DNA of 64,000 nucleotides from Planctomycetota bacterium (GCA_017303505.1 JAFLCP010000002.1:62001-126000); one strand, 5' to 3'. Shown: positions 7,724 to 16,086, counted from the first letter of the stretch. Notes: generated by a model from the sequence alone, not told the origin. Numbers and translations are program-made.

Positions 7724-8101
7724 ATGGATTCTCAAAGATTGCGAGTATCACTGCGAACTTGGTTGTTGGGAGTGGTCGTTTTCCCGACGATCATTCTAGG
7801 AATTACTGCTACACTGGCAAAGCGGAATGGCTATCGACTTGCCTGGACTACTCGCACACAAAGGTCGTTGGAAGTACGCGTTGGCGGTGGCGCTCTTGCT
7901 CACAGGAGAGCCAAGATCAATGCTTATCTCCCCTGGACAAGAGAGCTTATTGAGTTTCGAGATGGAACTATCCTCACCTTGGTTCATTGGCCGACGGTAC
8001 ATCCAAGAATCATTATCGCTGAGGAAGAGGAGCAGTCCTCCAAGAATGCAACGCTTGACGAACAATGGGTTGCAGGCGAAACCCTCGATCAGCCGTTTTG
8101 A
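7724..8101 (+). CDS. Small membrane-anchored protein, C-terminus in attC
   Basis: 125 residues from ATG 7724. An N-terminal basic stretch (RLRVSLRTW) and one hydrophobic segment (residues 13-31) give a single membrane anchor; this start style is common in planctomycete small membrane proteins. The soluble part contains LPWTRELIEFRDGTILTLVHW. The last 16 residues (NATLDEQWVAGETLDQPF) and the TGA are supplied by the attC at 8057. Confidence 0.65.
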   Translation: MDSQRLRVSLRTWLLGVVVFPTIILGITATLAKRNGYRLAWTTRTQRSLEVRVGGGALAHRRAKINAYLPWTRELIEFRDGTILTLVHWPTVHPRIIIAEEEEQSSKNATLDEQWVAGETLDQPF

Positions 8102-8148
8102 CTTGCGTCGAGTCAACCGCTCGCACTCGCTGAATTTAGTCGTTCGAC
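8057..8148 (+). repeat. attC site (subfamily D)
   Basis: Left core GACGAAC is at 8057-8063; right core GTTCGAC at 8142-8148. The centre has GACTTGCGTCGAGTC, as in 4775. Confidence 0.9.
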
Positions 8149-8155
8149 GAATCCG

Positions 8156-8749
8156 ATGAATCTAATGGACCAGCCATCTTCTAGCGCAACCTACGTATAC
8201 AAGCTACCCGACCTTGAAGCTGAATTTGAGATTTGGGGTAGCTGCCCAGTTCAAGCTCTGGGGACGGTTGTTGGCCGGGAGCTCTATTTTCGTGCCCGTC
8301 ACGATGAATGGTCCTTTGACATCGCTGACCGAAATGGGAACTTGCCTTCCGACGGTCAAGCTGAGCCTGACAGTTTCTTTCGGAAAGGCAAACTCCCAAA
8401 GGCGGGTTGGATGAGGACCGATGAAGCGGCACAACTGATCGTCTCGTTACTCATTAACTATGCAGACGCAGTACTTTGTGGAATCGATACACAGCTGCGG
8501 AAACCAAAAGAAGAGAAAGCGTATCTGCTGGTTCGCAAGTGTGGTTTGCAAATTGAGTGGATTCAGTACCAAAGATTCAATGATGGGTCCGCATGGTCTG
8601 GGAACCACACAGAAGATAGAGGTTGGGATAATGCTTCAGATGCATGGCGTCACGGCTGGGAGTCGCTACTATTTAGAGGGTTCTTGCCGTTCGCAGATGC
8701 AGTGCGAGCGGGCATCGTAACTGCCGACTGGAAACCTCCTCCAAGCTAA
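8156..8749 (+). CDS. Hypothetical cassette protein
   Basis: 197 residues from ATG 8156, eight bases after the attC core. Not assigned to a named family. The N-terminal half has beta-rich, aromatic sequence (FEIWGSCPVQALGTVVGREL, FRARHDEWSFDIADRNGNLP), then AGWMRTDEAAQLI and a Trp-rich C-terminal half. Soluble, no signal. Confidence 0.65.
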   Translation: MNLMDQPSSSATYVYKLPDLEAEFEIWGSCPVQALGTVVGRELYFRARHDEWSFDIADRNGNLPSDGQAEPDSFFRKGKLPKAGWMRTDEAAQLIVSLLINYADAVLCGIDTQLRKPKEEKAYLLVRKCGLQIEWIQYQRFNDGSAWSGNHTEDRGWDNASDAWRHGWESLLFRGFLPFADAVRAGIVTADWKPPPS

Positions 8750-8752
8750 ATC

Positions 8753-8842
8753 GACGAACAAAGAAACGCACGGGAGTTGCGGGTCGCGCGTTTGGTGATC
8801 GCGAGGCCTCTCCCCTCAACCCCTTGATTTCTGGCGTTATCC
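8753..8842 (+). repeat. attC site (subfamily B, eroded right arm)
   Basis: Left core GACGAAC at 8753-8759 and right core GTTATCC at 8836-8842 are good. The left arm GCACGGGAGTTGCGGG pairs only partly with CCCCTCAACCCCTTGATT. Confidence 0.82.
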
Positions 8843-8859
8843 GCCTGAGACCTGAAAAC

Positions 8860-9316
8860 ATGTTCGAACGTAAATTCAACGATCTCAGCACACTGAGCTA
8901 CCGCATTTTCACTGTCGAACGCAAGGTCGCACACACGGTCTGCGTGACTGTCATGGAATGGAGCGGAGTGTTCGGTCACGGATCTCGCGGCAACGATGAT
9001 GGCGTCTTCATGCGTGTAACAACACTGGCCGCGTTATCTGCATGGCACGCAAATGGCGTCGTCTTTGATCTTCGCAATCTTCACTACGAATGGGGCGACA
9101 AGATTTGGAAAATGTACGGGCGAGGTATTGACACCATCTGGTGTAGAAGATCTCCCTTACGCAACGGTGATCTCCGACAAATGCATGCCCGGTTTCAAAA
9201 CGTGTATGTCGATTATCCAACCCGCATTCGATACACTTGAAGAAGCGTTCAACGATGTGGTGGCCAGATCGCGTCTCCGGCTCGTCGAGATGTTTGCCGA
9301 ACTTGATGGCGGATAA
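8860..9316 (+). pseudogene. Frameshifted cassette gene
   Basis: Reading from ATG 8860 gives MFERKFNDLSTLSYRIF through to MYGRGIDT, then falls into a short unrelated tail. The frame one base over continues sensibly from PSGVEDLPYATVISDKCMPG to a stop at 9316, at the edge of the attC. A single extra base near 9129-9136 explains both halves, giving an original protein of about 150 residues. Family not recognised. A sequencing error would look the same. Confidence 0.65.
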
Positions 9317-9402
9317 CAACGCGTTGGACACGGAGCCGCCGATCACGTCTTTTGGAAAGTTAATGTTGACTGGCAGCGGCCCGGTCAACGCAACCGTAAT
9401 TA
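9311..9402 (+). repeat. attC site (subfamily F)
   Basis: Left core GGATAAC at 9311-9317; right core GTAATTA at 9396-9402. Arm GCGTTGGACACGGAGCCGCC pairs with GGCAGCGGCCCGGTCAACGC. Confidence 0.9.
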
Positions 9403-9409
9403 GCTGACA

Positions 9410-9940
9410 ATGCCAATCAGAGCACAGTATTCACCAGACATATTCACTCTAGTGCCGATGAGCGCGCTGTCGATTCAACACTTCGAGTCACACCCGATCT
9501 GGTCGGAGTACTACGATTACGAAGAACGCGAAGAAATCGTCGCTTGGGGCGTTGACCCGGAATGGCTCGCATCGGAACTCGAGCGTGCTCACACTGGCAA
9601 TGATCACTGCGCCTACCCGATCCTACGACCGTACCCTTTGCCGGAGCGAATGCGGCTCTACATACGCGCAATTATCACGTCAAAAAGCGGGCGCACATTC
9701 GTCGGTCATGTAATGAATGAGGAAGCTGACGTCTTGTCGATTTTCGCGAATGGGGATGAATTCCGTTTCAGCCGTGGGGACATGCTCAGCGATCTCAATG
9801 ACAAAGAATTGAAGCGTATGGCGGCGGCAATTGATTCCTCGGCTGGCGATCTGTTTCCGGTAATATACAGAACTGAATTCCTTGATTCCGAAGACCAACC
9901 AATTGCAGGCGTCTTCTCACTGACCGAAAATACCAGCTAA
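9410..9940 (+). CDS. Conserved hypothetical protein
   Basis: 176 residues from ATG 9410; an in-frame ATG at 9458 (MSALSIQHFESHPIW) may be the conserved start. The sequence has a distinctive block, WLASELERAHTGNDHCAYPI followed by LRPYPLPERMRLYIRA, then a beta-rich half ending FRFSRGDMLSDLNDKEL. It looks like a member of a spread family of unknown function. Soluble; the stop overlaps the next attC core. Confidence 0.7.
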   Translation: MPIRAQYSPDIFTLVPMSALSIQHFESHPIWSEYYDYEEREEIVAWGVDPEWLASELERAHTGNDHCAYPILRPYPLPERMRLYIRAIITSKSGRTFVGHVMNEEADVLSIFANGDEFRFSRGDMLSDLNDKELKRMAAAIDSSAGDLFPVIYRTEFLDSEDQPIAGVFSLTENTS

Positions 9941-10024
9941 CAACAAAATGCCCCCGACGTGCGGATCGGGGCGGATTGAGAATTGTGAATCACTCGCCGC
10001 ACGCGGGTGATTTGAGCGTTATTC
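9935..10024 (+). repeat. attC site
   Basis: Left core AGCTAAC at 9935-9941; right core GTTATTC at 10018-10024. Arm GCCCCCGACGTGCGGATCGG pairs with CGCCGCACGCGGGTG. Confidence 0.88.
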
Positions 10025-10025
10025 C

Positions 10026-10400
10026 ATGAACGAGGAGCTCTCAACGACCATGGTGGCCGGACACTTGCTCGCTGCTCCCGACAGAATTGTCACCAACCTT
10101 GAGTCCATTCTCGAAGAGCACGGAATCATGTGCGAAGTCGAGTACACGAAGGAATGCGATCATTCAAGGCACGTAATTGACCTTACTTCGCTGATCTGCA
10201 GACATGGGAAAACTCGGGTTGGTGTGGGTATTGAAAAACGAAGAGGTCGAAATGGTGTTGACATTATACTCGCACCGGAATGCCGCTCACTTTTCCGTCG
10301 TAACCTTGACTCCGAGAAACTGGCGGAAAGGATTGCCGAAATCCTCTGTCAGCACGGAGCCAGCGAGGAGCCCCGTGCACTCTGTGAGGACATGGAATAA
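10026..10400 (+). CDS. Hypothetical cassette protein
   Basis: 124 residues; ATG 10026 lies two bases after the attC core, an extremely tight fit. Not recognised. Contains HVIDLTSLICRHGKTRVGVG and ends with a helix LAERIAEILCQHGA. Soluble, five cysteines. Confidence 0.65.
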   Translation: MNEELSTTMVAGHLLAAPDRIVTNLESILEEHGIMCEVEYTKECDHSRHVIDLTSLICRHGKTRVGVGIEKRRGRNGVDIILAPECRSLFRRNLDSEKLAERIAEILCQHGASEEPRALCEDME

Positions 10401-10484
10401 CAATCGCATGCAACGGAGTCGGCGGTCGGGCCGATTTTGAAATCAACGTCGCTCGCGCCGACCCGCTGATGCGAACTGTTTTGC
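10395..10484 (+). repeat. attC site (subfamily H)
   Basis: Left AAC at 10399-10401; right core GTTTTGC at 10478-10484. Arm ACGGAGTCGGCGGTCGGGC pairs with CGCGCCGACCCGCTG. Confidence 0.9.
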
Positions 10485-10526
10485 GACTCAAATAGGCTTA
10501 GACTCGGAATTCCGGCGAGAAAACCA

Positions 10527-10955
10527 ATGGCTGCATTTTACACCCTTCTTTACGTTGCCCCTTCAGAAGATGCGGAGGCAATCGCAATCGACGCCAACGA
10601 GGATGCAATGGAACGGTATCCGAATGCTTGGCTTCGCCTCATTGGCGACGAAGAGCTGGTCGCTCTTTGGGACTTGCTTGAGGGCGAAGACAATGAAGGA
10701 ACACTGATGGGCGACCTGACCTATGCATCGCCCGACGGTGAAGTGATGGTCATGGCCGCGCCAAAACCATTCGTAACTGCTGTCGGCAACATTGCCCAAG
10801 GGGATCTCGAACCATTAGCCGAAAAATGGCGGTCTTCAAATCTTATGGCGCACTGGGCACAGGCTGACGTGAGCGCTGTTCTCAAACAGCTAGTGGATAT
10901 CTGCAGAACTTCAATGGAATCTGGGCATCCGCTTCTTCAGGTCGCCAGTATTTGA
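10527..10955 (+). CDS. Hypothetical acidic cassette protein
   Basis: 142 residues from ATG 10527. Not recognised. Very acidic in residues 12-75 (EDAEAIAIDANEDAMERYP, LLEGEDNEGTLMGDL), then a helical tail. The size and fold order are reminiscent of small inhibitor proteins, but no family signature is clear. Confidence 0.6.
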   Translation: MAAFYTLLYVAPSEDAEAIAIDANEDAMERYPNAWLRLIGDEELVALWDLLEGEDNEGTLMGDLTYASPDGEVMVMAAPKPFVTAVGNIAQGDLEPLAEKWRSSNLMAHWAQADVSAVLKQLVDICRTSMESGHPLLQVASI

Positions 10956-10993
10956 CATCAGCAAGTGACGAACCCTTATCATTCACCGAGAAT

Positions 10994-11082
10994 GCAGAAC
11001 AAAGCCGTCAACCGGAGCACTCATTCGCGCGGCAACTGAATCAGAGCCTTCCGTTCGTACCCGGTTACGGCAGGCGTTATTT
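10994..11082 (+). repeat. attC site
   Basis: Left AAC at 10998-11000; right core GTTATTT at 11076-11082. Arm GCCGTCAACCGGAGC faces the right arm GTACCCGGTTACGGC. Confidence 0.85.
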
Positions 11083-11084
11083 GC

Positions 11085-11450
11085 TTGAGGACACCCTTGC
11101 TTGAACTCGATGCAATACTCCGCGAAGCACTTGATACCATCTCCGATCCGGAGGTTGTCGCGGCAATCAGCAAATACCTTGTTGCTCCGAGAGTCGTAAT
11201 GCGGAATTGGGACTACGCTGACAATACTCAATTTCCATGTTCAATCGTTGCTGCTGATTCGGAATCACAAACCGCAATCGCATATTGTGAGTTCGGATTT
11301 GGTCCCAATTGCCCATGGGGAATACTCAACGAACCCTCCGAACACAATGAGATGGGAATGGATTGCAGTTGGTACTCAAGATTGGAAGACGCATTTCGAC
11401 AATCGATGATGTGGCATGGAGACAATCCCGCAGATCACGAGGTACAATGA
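11085..11450 (+). CDS. Hypothetical cassette protein (TTG start)
   Basis: 121 residues from TTG 11085; no ATG exists in the first third, so the start is uncertain by a few codons. Not assigned. The middle is distinctive: VVMRNWDYADNTQFPCSIVA, then AIAYCEFGFGPNCPWGIL and MGMDCSWYSRLEDAF. Soluble. Confidence 0.6.
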   Translation: MRTPLLELDAILREALDTISDPEVVAAISKYLVAPRVVMRNWDYADNTQFPCSIVAADSESQTAIAYCEFGFGPNCPWGILNEPSEHNEMGMDCSWYSRLEDAFRQSMMWHGDNPADHEVQ

Positions 11451-11475
11451 ACGCGAAGTCTGCACTGAAAATCGC

Positions 11476-11567
11476 AACGAACTATCGCATGCACGGGAGT
11501 TGCGGTGGCCAGTGGCCATTTGAAATCAATATCAACTCCCGCCGCCCCGTGATGCGGGCCGTTCTGC
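11476..11567 (+). repeat. attC site (subfamily C)
   Basis: Left AAC at 11480-11482; right core GTTCTGC at 11561-11567. Arm GCACGGGAGTTGCGGTGG pairs with ACTCCCGCCGCCCCGTG. Confidence 0.92.
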
Positions 11568-11602
11568 GACTCGACGGTATTCAACACTGAGCCTCACTTA
11601 CT

Positions 11603-11986
11603 ATGACAAGCGAACCCGCTTTCCGGTCGGCGTCGGCGTACCAAGATGACGTCTTGGCGTTACCAGTTACTGATCTTGATACGGCATCCAAATGGTACTC
11701 CAAACATTTTGGCATGACGGAGATCGAACGACACGAAACTCCTGTGCCAACGGTCATACTTGAGAGGGACGGGACACGTCTCGGCTTTGCGATAAATGGT
11801 GGTGACGCGTCACAAGACGGTGCCGCAATTCATGTAATGAACATCCAACGGATGAAAGACGAATTGGAATCAACCGGCATCTCCATTGCCAATTGGCGGA
11901 TCGATGAACGGGACGGTCAGAAGCTGCAAGTGTTCTTCGTCATTGCACCGGATGGCCTGTGCTACTACTTCCACGAACCCATTTAG
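11603..11986 (+). CDS. VOC-family (glyoxalase/bleomycin-resistance-like) protein
   Basis: 127 residues, a single cytoplasmic vicinal oxygen chelate module: VLALPVTDLDTASKWYSKHF, then TVILERDGTRLGFAI, MKDELESTGI and the closing LQVFFVIAPDGLCYYFHEP. The terminal FxDPxGN-type motif is replaced by FVIAPDGLCYYF with a final Glu in a usual metal-ligand position. Substrate unknown; many such cassette proteins bind or detoxify small molecules. ATG 11603. Confidence 0.8.
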   Translation: MTSEPAFRSASAYQDDVLALPVTDLDTASKWYSKHFGMTEIERHETPVPTVILERDGTRLGFAINGGDASQDGAAIHVMNIQRMKDELESTGISIANWRIDERDGQKLQVFFVIAPDGLCYYFHEPI

Positions 11987-12091
11987 CTGGCATGATGCAC
12001 TCAAGCAGAATGCCCGATACCATTACGTCTTATGGTACAATGATTGGCGGCGTGCGCGCAACCGAAGTCACGTGCCGGCGATAAACACGTC

Positions 12092-12182
12092 GCAGAACAA
12101 CGGGTTGCACATGGAGCTGCGGGCCGCGCGAGTTTCGAAATCAATATCGTTCGCCGCGGCCCGGTGAACGGTGTCGTTATCT
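12092..12182 (+). repeat. attC site (subfamily G)
   Basis: Left AAC at 12096-12098; right core GTTATCT at 12176-12182. Arm CATGGAGCTGCGGGCCGCGCG pairs with CGCCGCGGCCCGGTGAACGG. The 105 bases between the previous stop and this site hold no gene that I can see. Confidence 0.9.
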
Positions 12183-12693
12183 GTCCCATAATGCAGCCAC
12201 CGATACAATTCATCGCCGCTTCGAGGCCGCCGGCTGGAGTAACACGCGGCATGTCGCCGTACACGACGCGGTACCCGTGGATCACCCTGCTCGCGAATTG
12301 CTTGCGAGTTTCGGTGGCCTCCACGTATTCCCGAAATCTGATAGCGGCATCGAGTGTGGAACGTCTGACGTAGATTTCCAATTCGTTGATCACCGGTGGC
12401 ACGTCATCGATGAATGGGAGAAACTACTTGCCGTTCGTCTTTGTGGTGTAGCGTTGGCATCAAAGACTTATGAACAAATCTGGCTAGCTGCCGATGGACG
12501 TGTTTTCGCGTCGAATGACGTGACTGATGATTTCTCGTTCGTCGGTGCGGAAATTAACGATGCGATTGGAAACTTGCTTTCTGGCATTCGTCACAGACCG
12601 CTATTGCTACCAGGCGAAACAAGGACCATGATTTATGGGGAAACAATGCTGAGCGGTGACCCAAGAATTTACGAATGGCATCCGCCCCGTTGA
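12181..12693 (+). CDS. SUKH-3-like immunity protein, start uncertain
   Basis: The domain reads FEAAGWSNTRHV, then LLASFGGLHVFP, LCGVALASKTYEQIWLAADG with VFASNDVTDDFSFVGAEIND and a final GNLL helix, as in SUKH-3 immunity proteins, which neutralise secreted nuclease and other toxins. The homology begins upstream of the first standard start (GTG 12277). The only start-like codon that covers it is CTG 12181, at the attC edge. ATG 12191 is in another frame. Either a rare start is used or a small indel has hit the 5' end. Confidence 0.65.
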   Translation: MSHNAATDTIHRRFEAAGWSNTRHVAVHDAVPVDHPARELLASFGGLHVFPKSDSGIECGTSDVDFQFVDHRWHVIDEWEKLLAVRLCGVALASKTYEQIWLAADGRVFASNDVTDDFSFVGAEINDAIGNLLSGIRHRPLLLPGETRTMIYGETMLSGDPRIYEWHPPR

Positions 12694-12701
12694 ACAATGA
12701 C

Positions 12702-12793
12702 AGATAACAAAGCCATGCACGCCGAGCACGCGATTGGCCGTTATTGACATGGAGACCTTCATCGCGCGGGCTGGGTGAACGGTACCGTTTTTT
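12702..12793 (+). repeat. attC site (subfamily E)
   Basis: Left core AGATAAC at 12702-12708; right core GTTTTTT at 12787-12793. Centre and right arm (ATCGCGCGGGCTGGGTGAACGG) match the site at 6863. Confidence 0.88.
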
Positions 12794-12808
12794 GGATAGA
12801 GTAAGTTC

Positions 12809-13072
12809 ATGATCGACGACTTCCAGCGACAACTTGGCGGCGTTGTTTCCTCGCTCATCGGAATTACTGCTGAGGTTTGCATTCGTGGCGATGCGGACGC
12901 ACGATTTGTTTTTGCATCGGCAAAGAGTCGCGCGATTGAGCTTTTAAAATCCAAGACCGGCATTTGGGTCGAATTCTGGGATGCAAGCGAAGTTGCACCG
13001 CGTCACGATTACACGTTCGATTCATTCGCTTCGGCTACAATAGCCATCGTTCGGTGGCTACAGGCGGCCTGA
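12809..13072 (+). CDS. Hypothetical small cassette protein
   Basis: 87 residues from ATG 12809. Not recognised. Alternating strands and helices (GGVVSSLIGITAEVCIRG, ARFVFASAKSRAIELLKS, then GIWVEFWDAS) suggest one compact alpha/beta domain. Soluble. Confidence 0.65.
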   Translation: MIDDFQRQLGGVVSSLIGITAEVCIRGDADARFVFASAKSRAIELLKSKTGIWVEFWDASEVAPRHDYTFDSFASATIAIVRWLQAA

Positions 13073-13086
13073 ACTTCGTAAGTGCC

Positions 13087-13176
13087 AAATAACAGAAAAA
13101 TCACCCGAGTTGCCGATCGGTCGTTTTCTGAAATCAAAGTCTCTTGGCGGCAACCGGGTGGTTTTTGCCGTTCGCC
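13087..13176 (+). repeat. attC site (subfamily B)
   Basis: Left AAC at 13091-13093; right core GTTCGCC at 13170-13176. Arm CACCCGAGTTGCCGATCGG pairs with GGCGGCAACCGGGTGG. Confidence 0.92.
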
Positions 13177-13194
13177 AATATAGGAGGAAGCCTG

Positions 13195-13569
13195 TTGCGT
13201 ATCGTTACCGATAACGAAATTGCCAATGCTGCTCCTCTTCTCTTTTATGCAGAGCTTCAGCATGGCACGTATCGTTCAGAAATGTTCGAGCACCCAATCG
13301 CGGGGCGGTCTCTCCGGAATTACTGTATACTGACCGACAATCCTGAACTGAGCGACCAACTGGGTCTGTCCCCTGTGGAGCAATTCTGGAGTAGATATTA
13401 CTGGCTTGCACGGTTCACGTTTGAGTGGAATGCCAGCAGTGGGTTCGATGCGGGGCTCGAACAGCAATTATTTCACCTCTTGGAACATCGACAGGTCGAT
13501 TATGGTACGGTTATCGAGGTTGAAGCGATCGCAAAAAATGACGCGATTTCGATGCCCCGAAAGACTTGA
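13195..13569 (+). CDS. Hypothetical cassette protein (TTG start)
   Basis: 124 residues. TTG 13195 is chosen because AGGAGG (13182-13187) lies seven bases upstream and right after the attC core. Not recognised. It has an aromatic middle (PVEQFWSRYYWLARFTFEWN) and an acidic N-terminus. Soluble. Confidence 0.65.
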   Translation: MRIVTDNEIANAAPLLFYAELQHGTYRSEMFEHPIAGRSLRNYCILTDNPELSDQLGLSPVEQFWSRYYWLARFTFEWNASSGFDAGLEQQLFHLLEHRQVDYGTVIEVEAIAKNDAISMPRKT

Positions 13570-13575
13570 CAGTTA

Positions 13576-13664
13576 GGCGAACAAAACTCCACCCGAGTTG
13601 CCGATCGGGCGTTTCCTGAAGTCAAAGTCTCTCGGCGGCAACCGGGTGCATTTGGTCGATCTGC
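13576..13664 (+). repeat. attC site, right core lost (subfamily B)
   Basis: Left core GGCGAAC at 13576-13582 and both arms are intact and match 3753. The right core is GATCTGC (13658-13664) where GTTCGCC is expected. Confidence 0.85.
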
Positions 13665-13667
13665 CGC

Positions 13668-14129
13668 AAAGGAGTTGGAGCATTCCCTGACAACAAGAAC
13701 GTCGATGACGGTTCATCAGAATCACGCATATCACGAATACTCTGGGACTGGCGATTCACTCCAGATACCAAGCGTGCGCAGCTAATTCAGGACTCGAAGC
13801 TCGCCCTGATTATCGAATTTTGGTTCCCGTTCACCCTAATTGAACAAACACGAACACAAGGGACATGGTGTGATGGCATTGTTCTGCTGAATGTCGCCGA
13901 TCTTCACCGCACCGCGTTCTTGATCGGTGGCGTTGGCTACTTTCCACAGTTGCTCGCGCCGTTCGAACTTGAGTTTCATTATCAAAATCGGCGTGACTTC
14001 CTTACAACGAAGATTGCACTGCGACTTGGCGGTTCACGGCACTCGAACAAAGCTCCTGAAATGATTTATGACCGGCGTCCACGGACGATTCGAGAGTGGT
14101 CTGTCGCAGTTGAACTGACACCAGGGTAG
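13668..14129 (+). pseudogene. Cassette reading frame with no standard start
   Basis: An open frame of about 153 codons runs from the attC to TAG 14127-14129 with convincing protein sequence (ILWDWRFTPDTKRAQLIQ, LALIIEFWFPFTLIEQ, GVGYFPQLLAPFELEFHYQN). The first ATG, GTG or TTG in frame is TTG 13920, more than halfway through. A ribosome-binding-like AAAGGAG sits at 13668-13674, in the wrong place for this frame. Either a 5' indel or start-codon mutation has disabled it, or a rare codon is used. Family not recognised. Confidence 0.5.
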
Positions 14130-14144
14130 CACAGAAAAAAGGCT

Positions 14145-14236
14145 GCATAACAAATGCAATGCATCGGACTTGGCGAACTGCCGGTTTCATTCTTACCAAC
14201 TCACCCGCGCCAACCCAGTGATTGCAAACGTTATGT
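14145..14236 (+). repeat. attC site
   Basis: Left core GCATAAC at 14145-14151; right core GTTATGT at 14230-14236. Arm GCATCGGACTTGGCGAAC pairs loosely with CGCGCCAACCCAGTGATTGC. Confidence 0.82.
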
Positions 14237-14305
14237 TGAAGGCTCGATTAAATGGAAAGATTCAAGAAACGGCTTCGAATTTTCGTGTAATCGCTAGGCG
14301 GAGAA

Positions 14306-14749
14306 TTGAGTTATGGACACAACGATTCATTGTTCGTGAAAATGCAGTTCGAAACTGCCTGTTTCGAAAGTGCTTCCTACGACAGCGTGATTTGTGCAGT
14401 GGTGATCGACAATGCGTGGCGCCGCATACAACTCAAGAAATCGTATTGCTTCGATATTGTCGAGCGAATTTCCTGCAATCACCTATGCAAATCCATGCTC
14501 AGCTATCCCAAACCAACGCTCCTGGAATTTGATGATTACATCACTGAAGAGGGTGGCGAGAATCTTCTACTTGAGTTGCAAGCTGATCTTTTGCACAACC
14601 CTAATCTGTCACAAAAGAAGCTTGGTGGAAATCGAATACTTGCTGAATATTATTTCGGTATACTGATCTTGCGAGACAATTTGCTCTCCGCTGGCACAAA
14701 CGTCTACGAGTTTAATGCTCTCTCCCCACAGATCAAAGCCACGACATAA
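14306..14749 (+). CDS. Hypothetical cassette protein
   Basis: 147 residues from TTG 14306, which has GGAG just upstream; ATG 14342 (MQFETACFES) is the main alternative. Not recognised. It contains five cysteines in the first 70 residues and a helical C-terminal half (ENLLLELQADLLHNP, RILAEYYFGIL). The stop overlaps the next attC core. Confidence 0.55.
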   Translation: MSYGHNDSLFVKMQFETACFESASYDSVICAVVIDNAWRRIQLKKSYCFDIVERISCNHLCKSMLSYPKPTLLEFDDYITEEGGENLLLELQADLLHNPNLSQKKLGGNRILAEYYFGILILRDNLLSAGTNVYEFNALSPQIKATT

Positions 14750-14835
14750 CAAAGTGTTGGACGCGGAGCCGCTGATCGCGTCGTTCTTGAAGTCAATGTT
14801 GACTGGCGGCGGCCCGGTCAACGCTAACGCTATGC
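14744..14835 (+). repeat. attC site (subfamily F)
   Basis: Left core GACATAAC ends at 14750; right core is GCTATGC (14829-14835), with GCT for GTT. Arms match 9311. Confidence 0.88.
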
Positions 14836-14841
14836 GATTAA

Positions 14842-15435
14842 ATGAGGAATTGTCTTGTGGAAAACTATCAACTCACTCTAACGAAGCAGAGGCTTGCAAA
14901 GTGCGGCACGTTTCGGGCTGACCTTATTTCGGAAGATTACAATCCCGAACCAGATGAGTCACTGCCCATTCACCGCCGGTTCATTCGCCCACTGCTCAGC
15001 GTCGCGGATGAGTGCGTTGTTTATGGTTTGCGTCGTGGTTCGCCGCTACTCACTCGTTGTGAAGCAATTCTCACCGCGACGCGTGGTCGACACGAACTCG
15101 ATTTGTCCCAAGAAGTCGTCATGGGTTACGAGCCTCTTTGGAATTCCAGACGCTTCGGTCAGGGATCGATTGGTCGGGGCTCGATTGTTGCCGTGGTTCG
15201 GACGTCCTCGTTCGATCGGGCAATCTTCAAACATGCGTTGCGGTTCATGATCATTGGCAACCCGAGCGTTTCTCAAACTCCGGCTGCCGTTCGCCAATGC
15301 CGGACTGCAGCAGAGGCTGGGAAATTAGCCTTTAGTTTCAGCATGAACAATTCCAGAAATGTTCAGGTGTATGGTCCGCCGTTGGTGCTTCAACGGCTCT
15401 ATCTGGCGTTGCCGAAGGGTAAGCGGAAGAACTGA
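14842..15435 (+). CDS. Hypothetical cassette protein
   Basis: 197 residues from ATG 14842, seven bases after the attC core; GTG 14857 is a possible later start. Not recognised. Basic, with beta-like stretches (ECVVYGLRRGSPLLTRCEA, GRGSIVAVVRTSSFD). No membrane segment. Confidence 0.6.
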   Translation: MRNCLVENYQLTLTKQRLAKCGTFRADLISEDYNPEPDESLPIHRRFIRPLLSVADECVVYGLRRGSPLLTRCEAILTATRGRHELDLSQEVVMGYEPLWNSRRFGQGSIGRGSIVAVVRTSSFDRAIFKHALRFMIIGNPSVSQTPAAVRQCRTAAEAGKLAFSFSMNNSRNVQVYGPPLVLQRLYLALPKGKRKN

Positions 15436-15450
15436 CGGCGCCCAAAAGCG

Positions 15451-15540
15451 GCTGAACCAGCCGTTGCACACGGAGCCGCGGGTCGCGCGGTTTTTGAAAT
15501 CAATGTCATTCGCCGCGGCCCGGTTAATCGTGACGTTCGC
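15451..15540 (+). repeat. attC site (subfamily G)
   Basis: Left AAC at 15455-15457; right core GTTCGCG from 15534. Arm CACACGGAGCCGCGGGTCGCG pairs with CGCCGCGGCCCGGTTAATCG. Confidence 0.92.
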
Positions 15541-15556
15541 GATTCGAGGATACGCA

Positions 15557-15964
15557 ATGTTCAAAATTGATGGCACTGACTTCAAGATCGACACCAAGAA
15601 GTCGCGTGTCAAACTCCGGGTCGCTAAAGATGGCTCCGCGAAGATCGACGCCGACATCTATGGTGACAAAACACAATATGAAAAAGTAACCGAGAATGAA
15701 GACTCCCCTTGGTCGTGGACGTTGTACCCGCCACATTTCTATCTTCATGACTATCCAGCAAAGATTGGAAAGGTTGAAGGCAAGGCCACCGCAAAGATTT
15801 CAATCGATGATCTAGACGAAAACGAGGCCGCTATTTACTTGATCGAACACAATGACATCGATGATGTAATCGTCACCATTGCCGATGGCGGCCTGACTGC
15901 CAAAGGCACAGTATTTCTCTCTGGTCGTCCACATTCATTCAGCATCAAATTTGTAAAACCATAA
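15557..15964 (+). CDS. Hypothetical beta-rich cassette protein
   Basis: 135 residues from ATG 15557; the frame is open much further upstream through the attC, but this ATG is the first after it. Not recognised. Sequence is Lys/Asp-rich with beta-strand rhythm (FKIDGTDFKIDTKKSRVKLR, AKIGKVEGKATAKISIDDL). Probably a small beta-sandwich; soluble. Confidence 0.65.
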   Translation: MFKIDGTDFKIDTKKSRVKLRVAKDGSAKIDADIYGDKTQYEKVTENEDSPWSWTLYPPHFYLHDYPAKIGKVEGKATAKISIDDLDENEAAIYLIEHNDIDDVIVTIADGGLTAKGTVFLSGRPHSFSIKFVKP

Positions 15965-15975
15965 TCACAACCGAT

Positions 15976-16065
15976 GGCGAACAAAGTGGTGCGCCCTAGC
16001 ACGCGAATCGGGCGTTTTGAAACGGAAAATCTTTCGCTCGTGCCGGGTGACACGTGCCGTTATGG
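15976..16065 (+). repeat. attC site
   Basis: Left core GGCGAAC at 15976-15982; right core GTTATGG from 16059. Arm GCGCCCTAGCACGCG faces CGTGCCGGGTGACACG. Confidence 0.85.
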
Positions 16066-16086
16066 TACCGAACGAACTCGAAAGAC

